A DNA stretch of 64,000 bases from Arthrobacter sulfonylureivorans (GTDB taxonomy: Bacteria; Actinomycetota; Actinomycetes; Actinomycetales; Micrococcaceae): contig RJAE01000006.1 in the NCBI GenBank assembly GCA_004000035.1, forward strand, positions 1 through 64,000. Reading direction: 5' to 3'. The notes beneath the pieces are model-generated. The model saw only the letters and a list, made by a program, of their open reading frames with translations. It was not told where the DNA came from and made no database searches. The first letter of the stretch is position 1. Each line of letters starts with the position of its first letter. Positions 16,566-25,374 of this stretch are shown here, piece by piece. A program made the position numbers and the translations under genes.

Positions 16566-18212
16566 ATGCATGCCACAGTAGGGTGCGTGGAGCGCATTGT
16601 CAGCAACGATGCGGCCGGAAACGGCCCGAAACGGGAACAGCCTGTGCTTGAAGTGCGCGGGCTGACGAAGAGTTTCTTTGGGAACCCGGTGCTGCAGGAT
16701 GCGTCGCTGACGCTGCACCCGGGCGAAGTCCACGGCGTCGTCGGGGAAAACGGCGCCGGAAAATCCACCTTGATGAAGATCCTGGCAGGGGTTTACCAGC
16801 GGGATTCCGGAACGGTGCTGCTGCGCGGCCAGAGTGTGCAGTTCAGCCACCCCATCCAGGCACACGAAGCCGGCCTCTCCACGGTGTTCCAGGAATTCAA
16901 CCTGCTGCCGGACCGCACGGTCGCCGAGAACATCTATCTGGGCCGCGAACCTCGCAAGGGCATGCTGGTCAGCCGGGCGAAGATGAACGCCGCCACCGCG
17001 GACCTGCTGGAGTCCCTCGGCATCGGGTTCATCCGTCCCACCTCACTGGCTCGGTCGCTGTCCGTGGCCGAGCAACAGATTGTGGAGATTGCCAAAGCGG
17101 TCAGCTACGACGCCCGGATCATCTCCATGGACGAGCCGACCGCCGCCTTGTCAGGCCCGGAGGTCTCCCTGTTGTACGGCATCGTGCAGCGGCTAGCCGA
17201 ACGCGGCACCGGGATCCTCTACGTCTCGCACCGGCTGCGAGAAATCTTCGACCTCTGCCAGACCATTACCGTGCTCAAGGACGGTCGGATCGTGGATACC
17301 AAACCCGCCGCCGAACTCGACGACGGGTCGCTGGTGCGGATGATGGTGGGCCGGCCCATCTCCGCCTACTTCCCGGACAAGCTGCCGGCCGAGCCTGCGG
17401 CGGGAAGCCAGACGGCCGAAGGCCCGGCGGCCACTCCCGGCGAAGCCACAGCCCCCACCCCATTGCTGGAACTGGACGGCGCCGGCAACGACCAGCTGGA
17501 CGGCATCGGGCTGAAGCTGATGCCCGGCGAGATCGTCGGAGTCGCCGGCCTCCAAGGGTCCGGCCGCACGGAATTGCTGCACGCGGTCTTCGGTGCCGCA
17601 CCGTTCAACCGCGGCAGCATGCAGTTGGACGGCCTGCCGGCCCGTCCACACTCTCCGCGCCAAGCGGTGCGGCACGGCATCGCGCTGATCACCGAGGACC
17701 GCAAGGCGCAAGGCCTGAGCCTGAACCAGTCGCTGCTGGACAACGCGCTGGGCGTGGTCCGTGCCGTATTCCCCGGCCGCACCTCCACCGTGCGCCGCGA
17801 AGTGGCCGGTTCGTTCAGCATCTTGGAGGTGGTCGCCCGGGACCTGGACCAAGAGGTGCAGTACCTCTCCGGCGGCAACCAGCAGAAGATCGTGCTGGCC
17901 AAGTGGCTGGCAGTCTCACCGCGAGTGGTGCTGCTGGACGAACCAACACGGGGCATCGACGTCGGCGCCAAGGTGGCGGTGTACCGGCTGATGCGACAGC
18001 TTGCCGCCGAGGGGAAGGGCGTCCTGATGGTTTCCAGCGAACTGCCGGAGGTGATCGGGATGTCCGACCGGATCCTGGTGATGCGCGACGGCCAACTCGC
18101 CGGGGAACTCCCCGCCGGTGCCACCGAAGAAGAAATCCTGCGCCTCGCCACCGGCGCCCGGGTCCCCGGCACGGCTCCGGAGGACGGCAGCACCACCGGA
18201 GGGACGGCATGA
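16566..18212 (+). CDS. Sugar ABC transporter ATP-binding protein (ribose/inositol class)
   Basis: 548-residue tandem ATPase of the RbsA/XylG/MglA class that powers uptake of monosaccharides or cyclitols. The first domain has Walker A GENGAGKST (residues 60-68), signature LSVAEQQ and Walker B RIISMDEPTAAL; the second has the typical degenerate GLQGSGRTELL loop, signature LSGGNQQK and Walker B RVVLLDEPTRGID. A Pro/Ala-rich linker joins them. The start is uncertain: ATG 16566 or GTG 16587 both lack a strong ribosome site. Stop overlaps the first permease start (ATGA). Confidence 0.93.
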   Translation: MHATVGCVERIVSNDAAGNGPKREQPVLEVRGLTKSFFGNPVLQDASLTLHPGEVHGVVGENGAGKSTLMKILAGVYQRDSGTVLLRGQSVQFSHPIQAHEAGLSTVFQEFNLLPDRTVAENIYLGREPRKGMLVSRAKMNAATADLLESLGIGFIRPTSLARSLSVAEQQIVEIAKAVSYDARIISMDEPTAALSGPEVSLLYGIVQRLAERGTGILYVSHRLREIFDLCQTITVLKDGRIVDTKPAAELDDGSLVRMMVGRPISAYFPDKLPAEPAAGSQTAEGPAATPGEATAPTPLLELDGAGNDQLDGIGLKLMPGEIVGVAGLQGSGRTELLHAVFGAAPFNRGSMQLDGLPARPHSPRQAVRHGIALITEDRKAQGLSLNQSLLDNALGVVRAVFPGRTSTVRREVAGSFSILEVVARDLDQEVQYLSGGNQQKIVLAKWLAVSPRVVLLDEPTRGIDVGAKVAVYRLMRQLAAEGKGVLMVSSELPEVIGMSDRILVMRDGQLAGELPAGATEEEILRLATGARVPGTAPEDGSTTGGTA

Positions 18213-19258
18213 CGACGACGAGCTCTGCACCCCGGGCCAAGCAGACAGCACAGGCCGGCGGTTTTTTCGCCAGGCTGAGCTCAACCCAGATCGTTTATCT
18301 GGTGGCGCTGCTGGTGCTGATCGCCGGCAGCATCCTGGTGGCCACCACCGGCCGCAACTTCTTCAGCCCGGGCAACATCTCCGCCATCCTGACCGGCACC
18401 AGCGTGCTGGGCTTCATCGCCATCGGCCAAACCCTGGTGATCCTGGTCGGCAGCCTCGATCTTTCCGTATCTTATGTGACCAGCCTGGCCAGCCTGATCG
18501 GCGCCGGTGTCATGGCCAACCAGAGCGGGAACGTGCCGGCCGCTGTGGCCCTGGCGTTGGGGATCTCGGCGGTGATCGGCCTGATGAACGGCCTAATAGT
18601 TGCCGGCCTCAAGGTGCACGGCTTCATTGCCACGCTAGGCATGGGCCTGATTATCAGCGGCTATCTGGCCACCAATTACAAGGGCAGTTTCGGCCAGGCT
18701 CCGCTCTCCTTCCGGCTGATCGGCGCCACCGGATTGGGGCCGGTGCCGATCTCCACACTGGAGATGCTGGCCTGCGCCGCGCTGGTGCTGCTAATGCTGC
18801 ACCGCACCCGGATCGGCCACCACATTTATGCGGTGGGCGGCAACCGGGATGTGGCCCGGATGTCCGGCGTCCGCGTGCCAGGCGCCGTGATCGCCGCCCA
18901 CGTTATCTGCTCCGTTCTCGCCGGCATGGCGGGCCTCTTGCTGGCCAGCCGACTGGGCGTCGGCAGCCCAACGGTCGGCACGCAAGGCGGCTACGACCTG
19001 CTGTCGATCGCCGCCGTGGTGCTGGGCGGAACCCTGTTGGCCGGCGGCAAGGGTTCGGTAGTCGGCACACTTGGCGGCGTGTTGATCTTCGCGATGCTGG
19101 ACAACATCATGTCCGTGCTGCAGATCAACCCCTTCATGAAGGACGTGGTCCGTGGGGTGGTAATCGTGGTCGCCGTGGCCGTCTACGCCCGCCGCACCAT
19201 CGTCACCCGGCCCCCGCGCTTTGGGCACGGCGGGCACCAGCAGGAGATACAGCCATGA
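18209..19258 (+). CDS. Sugar ABC transporter permease (RbsC class), 1
   Basis: 349-residue integral membrane permease of the ribose/xylose class, with about nine hydrophobic segments starting at IVYLVALLVLIAGSILVAT. Family features: GFIAIGQTLVILVGSLDLSVSYVTSLA, MNGLIVAGLKVHGFIATLGMGLI and the GGYDLLSIAAVVLGGTLLAGGKGSVVGTLGGVL loop that contacts the ATPase. ATG at 18209 overlaps the ATPase stop; the longer frame from 17903 is antisense-like noise. With the next gene it probably forms a heterodimeric channel. Confidence 0.94.
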   Translation: MTTTSSAPRAKQTAQAGGFFARLSSTQIVYLVALLVLIAGSILVATTGRNFFSPGNISAILTGTSVLGFIAIGQTLVILVGSLDLSVSYVTSLASLIGAGVMANQSGNVPAAVALALGISAVIGLMNGLIVAGLKVHGFIATLGMGLIISGYLATNYKGSFGQAPLSFRLIGATGLGPVPISTLEMLACAALVLLMLHRTRIGHHIYAVGGNRDVARMSGVRVPGAVIAAHVICSVLAGMAGLLLASRLGVGSPTVGTQGGYDLLSIAAVVLGGTLLAGGKGSVVGTLGGVLIFAMLDNIMSVLQINPFMKDVVRGVVIVVAVAVYARRTIVTRPPRFGHGGHQQEIQP

Positions 19259-20364
19259 GCACCATCCTGGACCCCGCAGCCGGCCGCGCCGTCCTGCAGC
19301 AGAACCGGGCCGGCCGCGGCGAACGTTTCCTCCGCGGCCTGCGGACGCCCGGCGGCGGCGTCTTCGTACTGCTGGTCGTCCTGCTGGTTGCCATCGTCAT
19401 CCAGAACCCGTCGTTCGGTGAGCCCGAATCTTTCATCCGCTTCATCGGACGCACCGCCCCGATTGCAATTGCAGCGATCGGGCAGTACTTCGTGATCGTT
19501 TCCGGCGAATTCGACCTGTCCATGGGTTCGGTCGTCACCATGCAAGTGATCGTGGCGGGCAACCTGATCGGCGACGACGACTCCAAGGTCATCCCGGTGC
19601 TGGTGCTGATGTTCGTCCTCGGCGCCGTGATCGGCCTGATCAACGGCTTGGTCACCACGTTGCTGAGGGTACCCAGCTTCATCGTCACGCTGGGCATGAT
19701 GCTGGCCCTGCTGGGTCTGGTCCTCTTTTGGACCGGCGGCGCCGCCCAAGGCAACCCGGCGGACAGCTTCCGGCAGATCGGCCGCGGTGGCATCGAGGAC
19801 GTCCCGGTGCTGGAGATCATCCCCTATCCGGTGATCATCCTGGCTGCGGTGGCCGTGCTCGCCTTCTGGCTGATGCGCCGCCCCTACGGCCGCACACTGC
19901 TGGCCGTCGGTGACAACGACGTCGCCGCAGCGCTGACCGGCGCGCGGGTCTGGTGGGTGCGTACCCGTGCCTTCATGCTCTCCTCGCTGGCCGCCACCGT
20001 CTCGGGAATCCTGCTGGTCGGTTACGCCGGAGTCCACCCGTCGGTGGGGCGAGGCTACGAGTTCACGGCGATCACCGCCGTCGTACTGGGTGGGGTGGTG
20101 CTGGGCGGCGGACGAGGCTGGGTGCTCTCGGCCGCAGCGGGCGCCTTTGCCCTGGAAGCGCTGTTCACTCTGCTGAACTTCATGGGCGTGGCGTCCACTT
20201 GGCGGAACACCGTGCAGGGCGTCATCATCATCGTCGCCGTGGCTGCCGCCGCGCAGTCCTGGCAACGCAAGCGCCGCGGGGGCTCTGCGGCCGCGCATTC
20301 CGAACAACAACGCATCACTGCGGCACCAGAGCCCGCTGAGGGCACCGACAAGGGAGGGAACTGA
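19255..20364 (+). CDS. Sugar ABC transporter permease (RbsC class), 2
   Basis: 369-residue paralogue of the preceding permease. It shares APIAIAAIGQYFVIVSGEFDLSMGSVV, LINGLVTTLLRVPSFIVTLGMMLALLG and YEFTAITAVVLGGVVLGGGRGWV, and has a polar C-terminal tail. ATG at 19255 overlaps the previous stop (ATGA), and the substrate-binding gene begins 1 bp after its stop region, so all four transporter genes are one operon. Two distinct permease subunits are common in actinobacterial versions of this class. Confidence 0.93.
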   Translation: MSTILDPAAGRAVLQQNRAGRGERFLRGLRTPGGGVFVLLVVLLVAIVIQNPSFGEPESFIRFIGRTAPIAIAAIGQYFVIVSGEFDLSMGSVVTMQVIVAGNLIGDDDSKVIPVLVLMFVLGAVIGLINGLVTTLLRVPSFIVTLGMMLALLGLVLFWTGGAAQGNPADSFRQIGRGGIEDVPVLEIIPYPVIILAAVAVLAFWLMRRPYGRTLLAVGDNDVAAALTGARVWWVRTRAFMLSSLAATVSGILLVGYAGVHPSVGRGYEFTAITAVVLGGVVLGGGRGWVLSAAAGAFALEALFTLLNFMGVASTWRNTVQGVIIIVAVAAAAQSWQRKRRGGSAAAHSEQQRITAAPEPAEGTDKGGN

Positions 20365-20365
20365 C

Positions 20366-21592
20366 ATGACGAGGAAACGTCTAAGTACCGCGGTCGCGCT
20401 CACAGCGGCTGCATCGTTACTGGCCATGAGTGCGTGCACCACCGATCCATCGGTCACGGAGGATACCGGCAGCCCCGCCGCGTCAGCTCCGGCTGAGACC
20501 ACCGAGGCCGCCCAGGAGTGGTTCAGCCAGGCGCTCTATGACGAACAATTCGAACAGCGCACGGCCGACTTCCAGGGCGATGAGAAGCAGCCGTGGCTGC
20601 AGTACATTGCCGGTGACATGAGCGACACCTCGGACTTCGCGTCCACGGGTGCCAAGAAGGTCTGCTTCGCCAACGCGTCCATCTCCAACCCTTGGCGGCA
20701 GACCGGCTGGATCACCATGAACCAGCAGCTCAAGGTGCTGCAGGACAAGGGAGTGATCTCCGAGATGGAGACGCGCGACGCGCAGGACGACTCCAACACC
20801 CAGATTGCCGACATCGACTACTTCATCAGCGAAGGCAAGTGCGATGCCTTTGTGATCTCGCCGAATGCGACGGCGGCGCTGACGCCGGCGGTGGAGCGGG
20901 CCTGCGAGACCGGTAAACCCGTGGTCGTATTCGACCGCGGCGTGGAGACCGACTGCGCCACCACGTTCATCCACCCGATTGGTGGATTCGCCTGGGGCAT
21001 CGACAGCGCGAACTTCCTCACCAGCAAGCTCCAGTCCGGGGACAAGGTGGTGGCGCTGCGCATCCTGCCCGGCGTGGACGTGCTGGAACAGCGCTGGGCG
21101 GCGGCGGAGAAGATCTTCAAGGAGAAGGGCATCGAGGCCACCGATTACTTCACCGGCGCGGATCCGACCGAGATCAAGAAGATCATTTCCGACGAACTCG
21201 CCAAGGGCGACGTGCAGGGCATCTGGATGGACGCCGGCGACGGCGCGGTGGCCGCGATCGAGGCGTTCGAGGACGCGGGCAAGGACCTGCCGGTGATGAC
21301 CGGCGAGGACGAGCTGAGCTTCCTGCGCAAGTGGAAGGATACCGGCATCGACGCGATCGCTCCGGTGTACTCCAACTTCCAGTGGCGCACCCCGCTGCTG
21401 GCAGTTGAGAAGATCTTCGCCGGCGAGGAGATTCCGGCCGAGTGGGTGCTGCCGCAGAAGCCGATCCCGGCCGAGGAGCTGGACGACTGGCTGAAGCGCA
21501 ATGAGGGCATGCCGGACGGCCACTATGCGAAGTTCGGCGGCGAGGACCTGCCGGGCTACCCGGAGGTCTGGCAGAAGCGCCAGATTCCGTAA
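20366..21592 (+). CDS. Sugar ABC transporter substrate-binding lipoprotein
   Basis: 408-residue periplasmic-binding-protein-1-type lipoprotein (RbsB/XylF class). Signal peptide with lipobox SLLAMSAC (Cys near residue 22), then a Ser/Thr/Pro/Glu-rich tether and the two-lobed fold: KVCFANASISNPWRQTGWITMNQQLKVL, KCDAFVISPNATAALTPAVERACETGKPVVVFDRGV and VQGIWMDAGDGAVAAIEAFEDAG. Aromatic residues likely stack on a sugar ring; ligand unknown. It overlaps the permease gene context with GGAGGG before the ATG. Two hairpins and a direct repeat follow it. Confidence 0.93.
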   Translation: MTRKRLSTAVALTAAASLLAMSACTTDPSVTEDTGSPAASAPAETTEAAQEWFSQALYDEQFEQRTADFQGDEKQPWLQYIAGDMSDTSDFASTGAKKVCFANASISNPWRQTGWITMNQQLKVLQDKGVISEMETRDAQDDSNTQIADIDYFISEGKCDAFVISPNATAALTPAVERACETGKPVVVFDRGVETDCATTFIHPIGGFAWGIDSANFLTSKLQSGDKVVALRILPGVDVLEQRWAAAEKIFKEKGIEATDYFTGADPTEIKKIISDELAKGDVQGIWMDAGDGAVAAIEAFEDAGKDLPVMTGEDELSFLRKWKDTGIDAIAPVYSNFQWRTPLLAVEKIFAGEEIPAEWVLPQKPIPAEELDDWLKRNEGMPDGHYAKFGGEDLPGYPEVWQKRQIP

Positions 21593-21599
21593 GGCAGGC

Positions 21600-21659
21600 G
21601 TGTCGGTCCGGGTGGGGGCCCGGGCGGACACGTTGTTCCCGCCCGGACTCTGTTCGGGC
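21600..21659 (+). promoter_or_regulatory. Intercistronic hairpin pair after the sugar-binding gene
   Basis: Two GC-rich stems follow the binding-protein stop: GTGTC-ggt-CCGGG / CCCGG-gcg-GACAC (21600-21631) and CCGCCCG / CGGGCGG (about 21639-21659). No T-run follows. Such structures commonly protect the abundant binding-protein mRNA and lower downstream expression. Confidence 0.55.
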
Positions 21660-21667
21660 GGATGGCA

Positions 21668-21708
21668 CACGGCACCAGCGGAAGTTCGCGCACGGCACCA
21701 GCGGAAGT
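21668..21708. repeat. Direct repeat, 18 bp, period 23
   Basis: CACGGCACCAGCGGAAGT occurs at 21668-21685 and again at 21691-21708, directly before the ribosome site (GGGAGG) of the next gene. Probably a small local duplication in the leader of the first catabolic gene. Confidence 0.8.
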
Positions 21709-21722
21709 GAGGGAGGTACACG

Positions 21723-22571
21723 ATGGAGCGGCCGATCGGGGTTAACACCTGGGTGTGGCAGTCACCGCTGACCGACGACGTGCTGCCGCAGCTGCTGGCG
21801 AAGATCGCCGGGATGGGGTTCGACGCGGTGGAAATGCCGCTGGAGAATCCCGGCGACTTCACCGCCGGCACCGCCCGGGACGCCCTCGCGGCCACCGGCC
21901 TGGAGCCCTATCTGGTGGGTGCCATGGCACCGGGCCGCGAATTGGTCCTGGCCGACGCCGGGTCGGTGCAGGCCACCCAGGACTATCTGGCGGCCTGCAT
22001 CGATCTGGCGCGCGACCTCGGCGCCCCGGCCGTGTGTGGCCCGTTTTACTCGAGCACCGGCCGGGTCTGGCGGATGGACGCCGAGGACCGGACCGAGGCG
22101 TACCGCCAGCTGCGCGCAAATCTGGCGCCGCTGGCCGCCCGAGCCGAAGCGGCCGGCGTCGTGCTGGGGATTGAGCCGCTCAACCGGTACGAGACCTCGC
22201 TGATCAACACCGTGGAGCAGGCGCTCGAGGCGCTGGAACCGCTGCTCGGGCACGGCGTGGGGCTGGCGCTGGACAGCTACCACCTGAACATCGAAGAACG
22301 TTCCAGTTCCGCGGCCATCCGCGCCGCCGGCGGACATTTGGTCCATCTGCAGGTCTGCGGCAACGACCGCGGAGCCCCGGGCGGCGACCAGACCGACTGG
22401 CCGGCGCTGGTCGCGGCGCTGGACGACGTGGGCTACGCCGGCCCGCTGAACATCGAGAGCTTCACCGCGGACAACGCCGCCATCGCCACGGCCGCCTCGA
22501 TCTGGCGGCCGCTGGCACCGAGCCAGGACCGGCTGGCCGAGGACGGGCTGGCGTTCCTGCGCAGCCTCTAA
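21723..22571 (+). CDS. Sugar phosphate isomerase/epimerase (TIM barrel), 1
   Basis: 282-residue AP-endonuclease-2-like TIM-barrel protein of the D-tagatose/D-psicose 3-epimerase and IolE group. Metal and catalytic residues are seen in LGIEPLNRYETS (Glu), LALDSYHLNIEE (Asp, His), HLVHLQVCGNDRGAPG (His, Arg) and GPLNIESFT (Glu), matching the four-ligand metal site of ketose 3-epimerases. Likely interconverts a free ketose or keto-cyclitol delivered by the ABC transporter. GGGAGGTACACG precedes ATG 21723. Confidence 0.9.
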   Translation: MERPIGVNTWVWQSPLTDDVLPQLLAKIAGMGFDAVEMPLENPGDFTAGTARDALAATGLEPYLVGAMAPGRELVLADAGSVQATQDYLAACIDLARDLGAPAVCGPFYSSTGRVWRMDAEDRTEAYRQLRANLAPLAARAEAAGVVLGIEPLNRYETSLINTVEQALEALEPLLGHGVGLALDSYHLNIEERSSSAAIRAAGGHLVHLQVCGNDRGAPGGDQTDWPALVAALDDVGYAGPLNIESFTADNAAIATAASIWRPLAPSQDRLAEDGLAFLRSL

Positions 22572-22660
22572 CCGCGGCGGCGCTGGCCTTGGGGCCGCCG
22601 CAGGTTCCGCCGCACCACACCGGGCCGCAGGACAGACCGACGAGCACGAAGGAGAAGACG

Positions 22661-23857
22661 ATGACCGCCAATCCGGACGGGCCGCTGGGCGTGGCAGTGC
22701 TAGGGCACGCCTTCATGGGCAAGGCGCACTCGAATGCCTGGCGCAACGTCTCCGCCTTCTATCCGGGCGGGCCCGCGGTGGCCCAGCGGGTCCTGGCCGG
22801 CCGGGACCCGCACGGCGTGGCCGCGGACGCCGCCCGGTACGGCTGGGCCGAGGGCTCCACGGATTGGCGTGCCGTCCTGGCCCGCGACGATGTGCAGATC
22901 GTGGACATCTGCACTCCGGGACATTTGCATGCCGAACTGGCCGTCGCCGCGCTGGAGGCCGGCAAGCACGTGATCGTGGAGAAACCGCTGGCCAACTCGG
23001 TGGCGGAGGCGGAGCTGATGGCGGCCGCGGCCCGCACCGCCCGCGCCGCCGGCGTGCACGCGATGGTCGGCTTCAACTACCGGCGGGTTCCGGCGCTGGC
23101 CCTGGCCCGGCAGCTGATCGCCGAGGGCAGGATCGGCGCCGTGCGACAGGTGCGGATCGCCTACCTGCAGGACTGGCTGGCCGACGATGCCGCGCCAATG
23201 ACCTGGCGGCTGCGCCGGGAGACCGCCGGCTCCGGGGCGCTCGGCGACCTGGCCTCGCACGCGGTGGACCAGATCCACTTCCTGCTCGGCACGCGGGTCA
23301 CCTCCGTGTCCGCAACGCTCAACACCTTCGTGGACACCCGGCAGGGTCCGGACGGGCCGGAACCGGTGACGGTGGACGACGCCGCGTGGGCCACGCTGCG
23401 GCTGGATTCCGGCGCGGTGGCCAGCCTGGAGGTCACCCGGATGGCCACCGGCCGCAAGAACGCGCTGCGGATCGAGGTGTACGGATCGGGCGGGCACCTC
23501 AGCTTCGACCTGGAGCGGCTCAATGAGCTCCACTATTACGACGACGGTGCCCCGCCGGGGCTTGCAGGTGCGGCAAGGATCCTGGTCACCGAGCAGTCGC
23601 ACCCGTACCTGCAGGCCTGGTGGCCGCCCGGGCACGTGCTCGGCTGGGACCACACGTTCACCAGCCAGGCCGCTGATTTCCTGGCTGCGGTGGTTGCCGG
23701 ATCGGCACCCAGTCCGAGTTTCGAGGACGGCCTGGCGGTGCAAAAGGTGCTGGACGCCATGGTGCGCAGCGCCGCCCAGGAGGGCACCGCCGTCGTTCTG
23801 GCCGGACCCGGCAGCCGCCACGACCTTTCAGCGACAGGAGCAACCGATGCCTCGTAA
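22661..23857 (+). CDS. Gfo/Idh/MocA family NAD(P)-dependent oxidoreductase
   Basis: 398-residue dehydrogenase. Residues 1-130 are a Rossmann domain ([19 protein letters not shown]), with [29 protein letters not shown] carrying the conserved EKP; the C-terminal domain has [24 protein letters not shown] and [21 protein letters not shown], whose Asp and His resemble the catalytic pair of sugar and inositol dehydrogenases. The GFMGKAHS and YLQDW elements recall levoglucosan-type 3-dehydrogenases, but substrate is an inference. GAAGGAGAAG precedes ATG 22661. It overlaps the next gene by 11 bp. Confidence 0.93.
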   Translation: MTANPDGPLGVAVLGHAFMGKAHSNAWRNVSAFYPGGPAVAQRVLAGRDPHGVAADAARYGWAEGSTDWRAVLARDDVQIVDICTPGHLHAELAVAALEAGKHVIVEKPLANSVAEAELMAAAARTARAAGVHAMVGFNYRRVPALALARQLIAEGRIGAVRQVRIAYLQDWLADDAAPMTWRLRRETAGSGALGDLASHAVDQIHFLLGTRVTSVSATLNTFVDTRQGPDGPEPVTVDDAAWATLRLDSGAVASLEVTRMATGRKNALRIEVYGSGGHLSFDLERLNELHYYDDGAPPGLAGAARILVTEQSHPYLQAWWPPGHVLGWDHTFTSQAADFLAAVVAGSAPSPSFEDGLAVQKVLDAMVRSAAQEGTAVVLAGPGSRHDLSATGATDAS

Positions 23858-24842
23858 CTTCACCCTGTTCACCGGCCAATGGGCGGACCTGCCCTTCGAG
23901 AAGGTGGCGGAACTGGCCGCCGGCTGGGGCTACGACGGCCTGGAGATCGCGGTGTCCGGCGACCATCTGGACGCATGGCGCTGGGACGACGACGACTACA
24001 TCGCCGACCGGCTGGGCATCCTGGAACGCCACGGACTGAAGGTGTGGGCCATCTCCAACCATCTGAAGGGCCAGGCGGTCTGCGACGACCCGATCGACTT
24101 CCGGCACCAGGCGATCGTCGGCGAGCGCGTCTGGGGCGACGGCGATCCGGAGGGCGTGCGGACGCGGGCGGCAGAGGAGATGATGCACACCGCGCGGCTG
24201 GCGCAGCGACTCGGGGTGAAGACCGTGGTGGGGTTCACCGGGTCCTCGATCTGGCAGTACGTGGCGATGTTCCCGCCGGTGCCGGCCCATGTGATCGACG
24301 CGGGTTACCGGGACTTCGCCGACCGCTGGAATCCCATCCTGGACGTGTTCGATGAATGCGGCGTTCGGTTCGCGCACGAGATCCACCCGTCCGAGATCGC
24401 CTACGACTACTGGTCCACCGTGCGGGCGCTGGAGGCGGTGGGGCACCGCGAGGCGTTCGGGATCAACTGGGATCCGAGCCACATGATGTGGCAGGACATT
24501 GACCCGGTCTCGCTGATCTGGGATTTCAAGGACCGGATCTACCACGTGGACTGCAAGGACACGAAGCTGCGGATCACCGGGCGCAACACCCGGCTGGGGT
24601 CGCACCTGCCGTGGGGCGACCCGCGGCGCGGCTGGGACTTCGTCTCCACCGGGCGCGGCGACGTGCCGTGGGAGGCCAGCTTCCGGGCACTGGCGGCGAT
24701 CGGGTACGACGGGCCGATCTCGGTGGAGTGGGAGGACGCCGGGATGGACCGGCTGCAGGGGGCACCGGAGGCGCTGGAGTTCCTGAAGCGGTTCGACTTC
24801 GAGCCGCCGTCGGTGTCTTTCGACGCCGCGTTCAAGCAGTAG
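23847..24842 (+). CDS. Sugar phosphate isomerase/epimerase (TIM barrel), 2
   Basis: 331-residue xylose-isomerase-like TIM-barrel protein, longer than the first epimerase. Visible features: [40 protein letters not shown] (His, Glu), [12 protein letters not shown] (Asp, His), [13 protein letters not shown] and [12 protein letters not shown] (Glu), consistent with a divalent-metal site. Proteins of this type often sit beside Gfo/Idh/MocA genes and process the keto product. It starts inside the dehydrogenase gene, with ACAGGAG before ATG 23847, and closes the operon. Confidence 0.91.
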   Translation: MPRNFTLFTGQWADLPFEKVAELAAGWGYDGLEIAVSGDHLDAWRWDDDDYIADRLGILERHGLKVWAISNHLKGQAVCDDPIDFRHQAIVGERVWGDGDPEGVRTRAAEEMMHTARLAQRLGVKTVVGFTGSSIWQYVAMFPPVPAHVIDAGYRDFADRWNPILDVFDECGVRFAHEIHPSEIAYDYWSTVRALEAVGHREAFGINWDPSHMMWQDIDPVSLIWDFKDRIYHVDCKDTKLRITGRNTRLGSHLPWGDPRRGWDFVSTGRGDVPWEASFRALAAIGYDGPISVEWEDAGMDRLQGAPEALEFLKRFDFEPPSVSFDAAFKQ

Positions 24843-24950
24843 GGGCGCGGGCAGGGCGGCGGGGCGCTGCGGAGGCGGGGGGCGCCGGGCGCCGGTAAGG
24901 CGGCTGGGCGGCCGGCGCCGGTAAGGCGGCTGGGCGGCCCCCGGCCATAA

Positions 24951-25041
24951 CTGTCCAAGTTCAACCAGAATTGTCCACGTCTTGACGCGGGCCCAGCCCC
25001 TGACCTGCGGCGATGTCCAGGTGCCCGCCAAAACGTGGACA
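24951..25041 (+). repeat. Palindromic intergenic repeat, copy 2
   Basis: Reads CTGTCCAAGTTCAACC, TTGTCCACGTCTTG, core CCTGACCTGCGGCGATGTCC, ending CGCCAAAACGTGGACA. The arm TGTCCACGTcTTG pairs with CAAaACGTGGACA. It is the first of three copies in the 532-bp gap between the epimerase gene and nadE; that gap holds no credible gene. Confidence 0.9.
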
Positions 25042-25077
25042 CCGGGCCAGGGCCGGGCCGGTCGCTTTTTCCGGTTC

Positions 25078-25169
25078 GCTCCCATGAATAGGCCTAACTT
25101 CCCATGTCTTGTGCGCCTGAAGGCCTCTGATCTGCGGCAATGCTCAGGTGCCCGCCAAGACGTGGGAGC
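25078..25169 (+). repeat. Palindromic intergenic repeat, copy 3 (variant boxes)
   Basis: Same layout and core (CTCTGATCTGCGGCAATGCTCAG, GGTGCCCGCC) as copies 2 and 4, but all three GTCCA boxes read TCCCA or its complement: CTCCCATGAATAGG, TTCCCATGTCTTG and CAAGACGTGGGAGC. The two inner arms still pair at 11 of 12 positions, so the change is compensated. Confidence 0.82.
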
Positions 25170-25252
25170 GAAGACTGCGCCGAGAATCCGGAGGCCGTCT
25201 CAAGAAGGGCCGGCGGAGCGTGTGCAGCCCATCGGCTCGCCGATCAAGCCGG

Positions 25253-25343
25253 CTGTCCAAGTTCAACCAGAATTGTCCACCTCTTGACGCGGGCCAGGCC
25301 CCTGACCTGCGGCGATGCTCAGGTGCCCGCCAATACGTGGACA
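25253..25343 (+). repeat. Palindromic intergenic repeat, copy 4
   Basis: Near-identical to copy 2: CTGTCCAAGTTCAACC, TTGTCCACCTCTTG, CCTGACCTGCGGCGATGCTC, ending CGCCAATACGTGGACA. It ends 31 bp before the nadE start and so must overlap or adjoin the nadE promoter. Confidence 0.9.
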
Positions 25344-25374
25344 CCCGGCCGGGGTCCTCCAGTAGGCTGTGGTC

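Noticed and set aside
18118-20364. 748-residue plus-strand frame over the two permease genes
   Set aside because: Out of frame with two unmistakable permeases; Arg/Gly/His-rich translation is typical of a shadow.
22661-23857. Firm assignment as levoglucosan dehydrogenase
   Set aside because: Some motifs are shared, but Gfo/Idh/MocA substrates cannot be read from motifs alone; kept as a hypothesis only.
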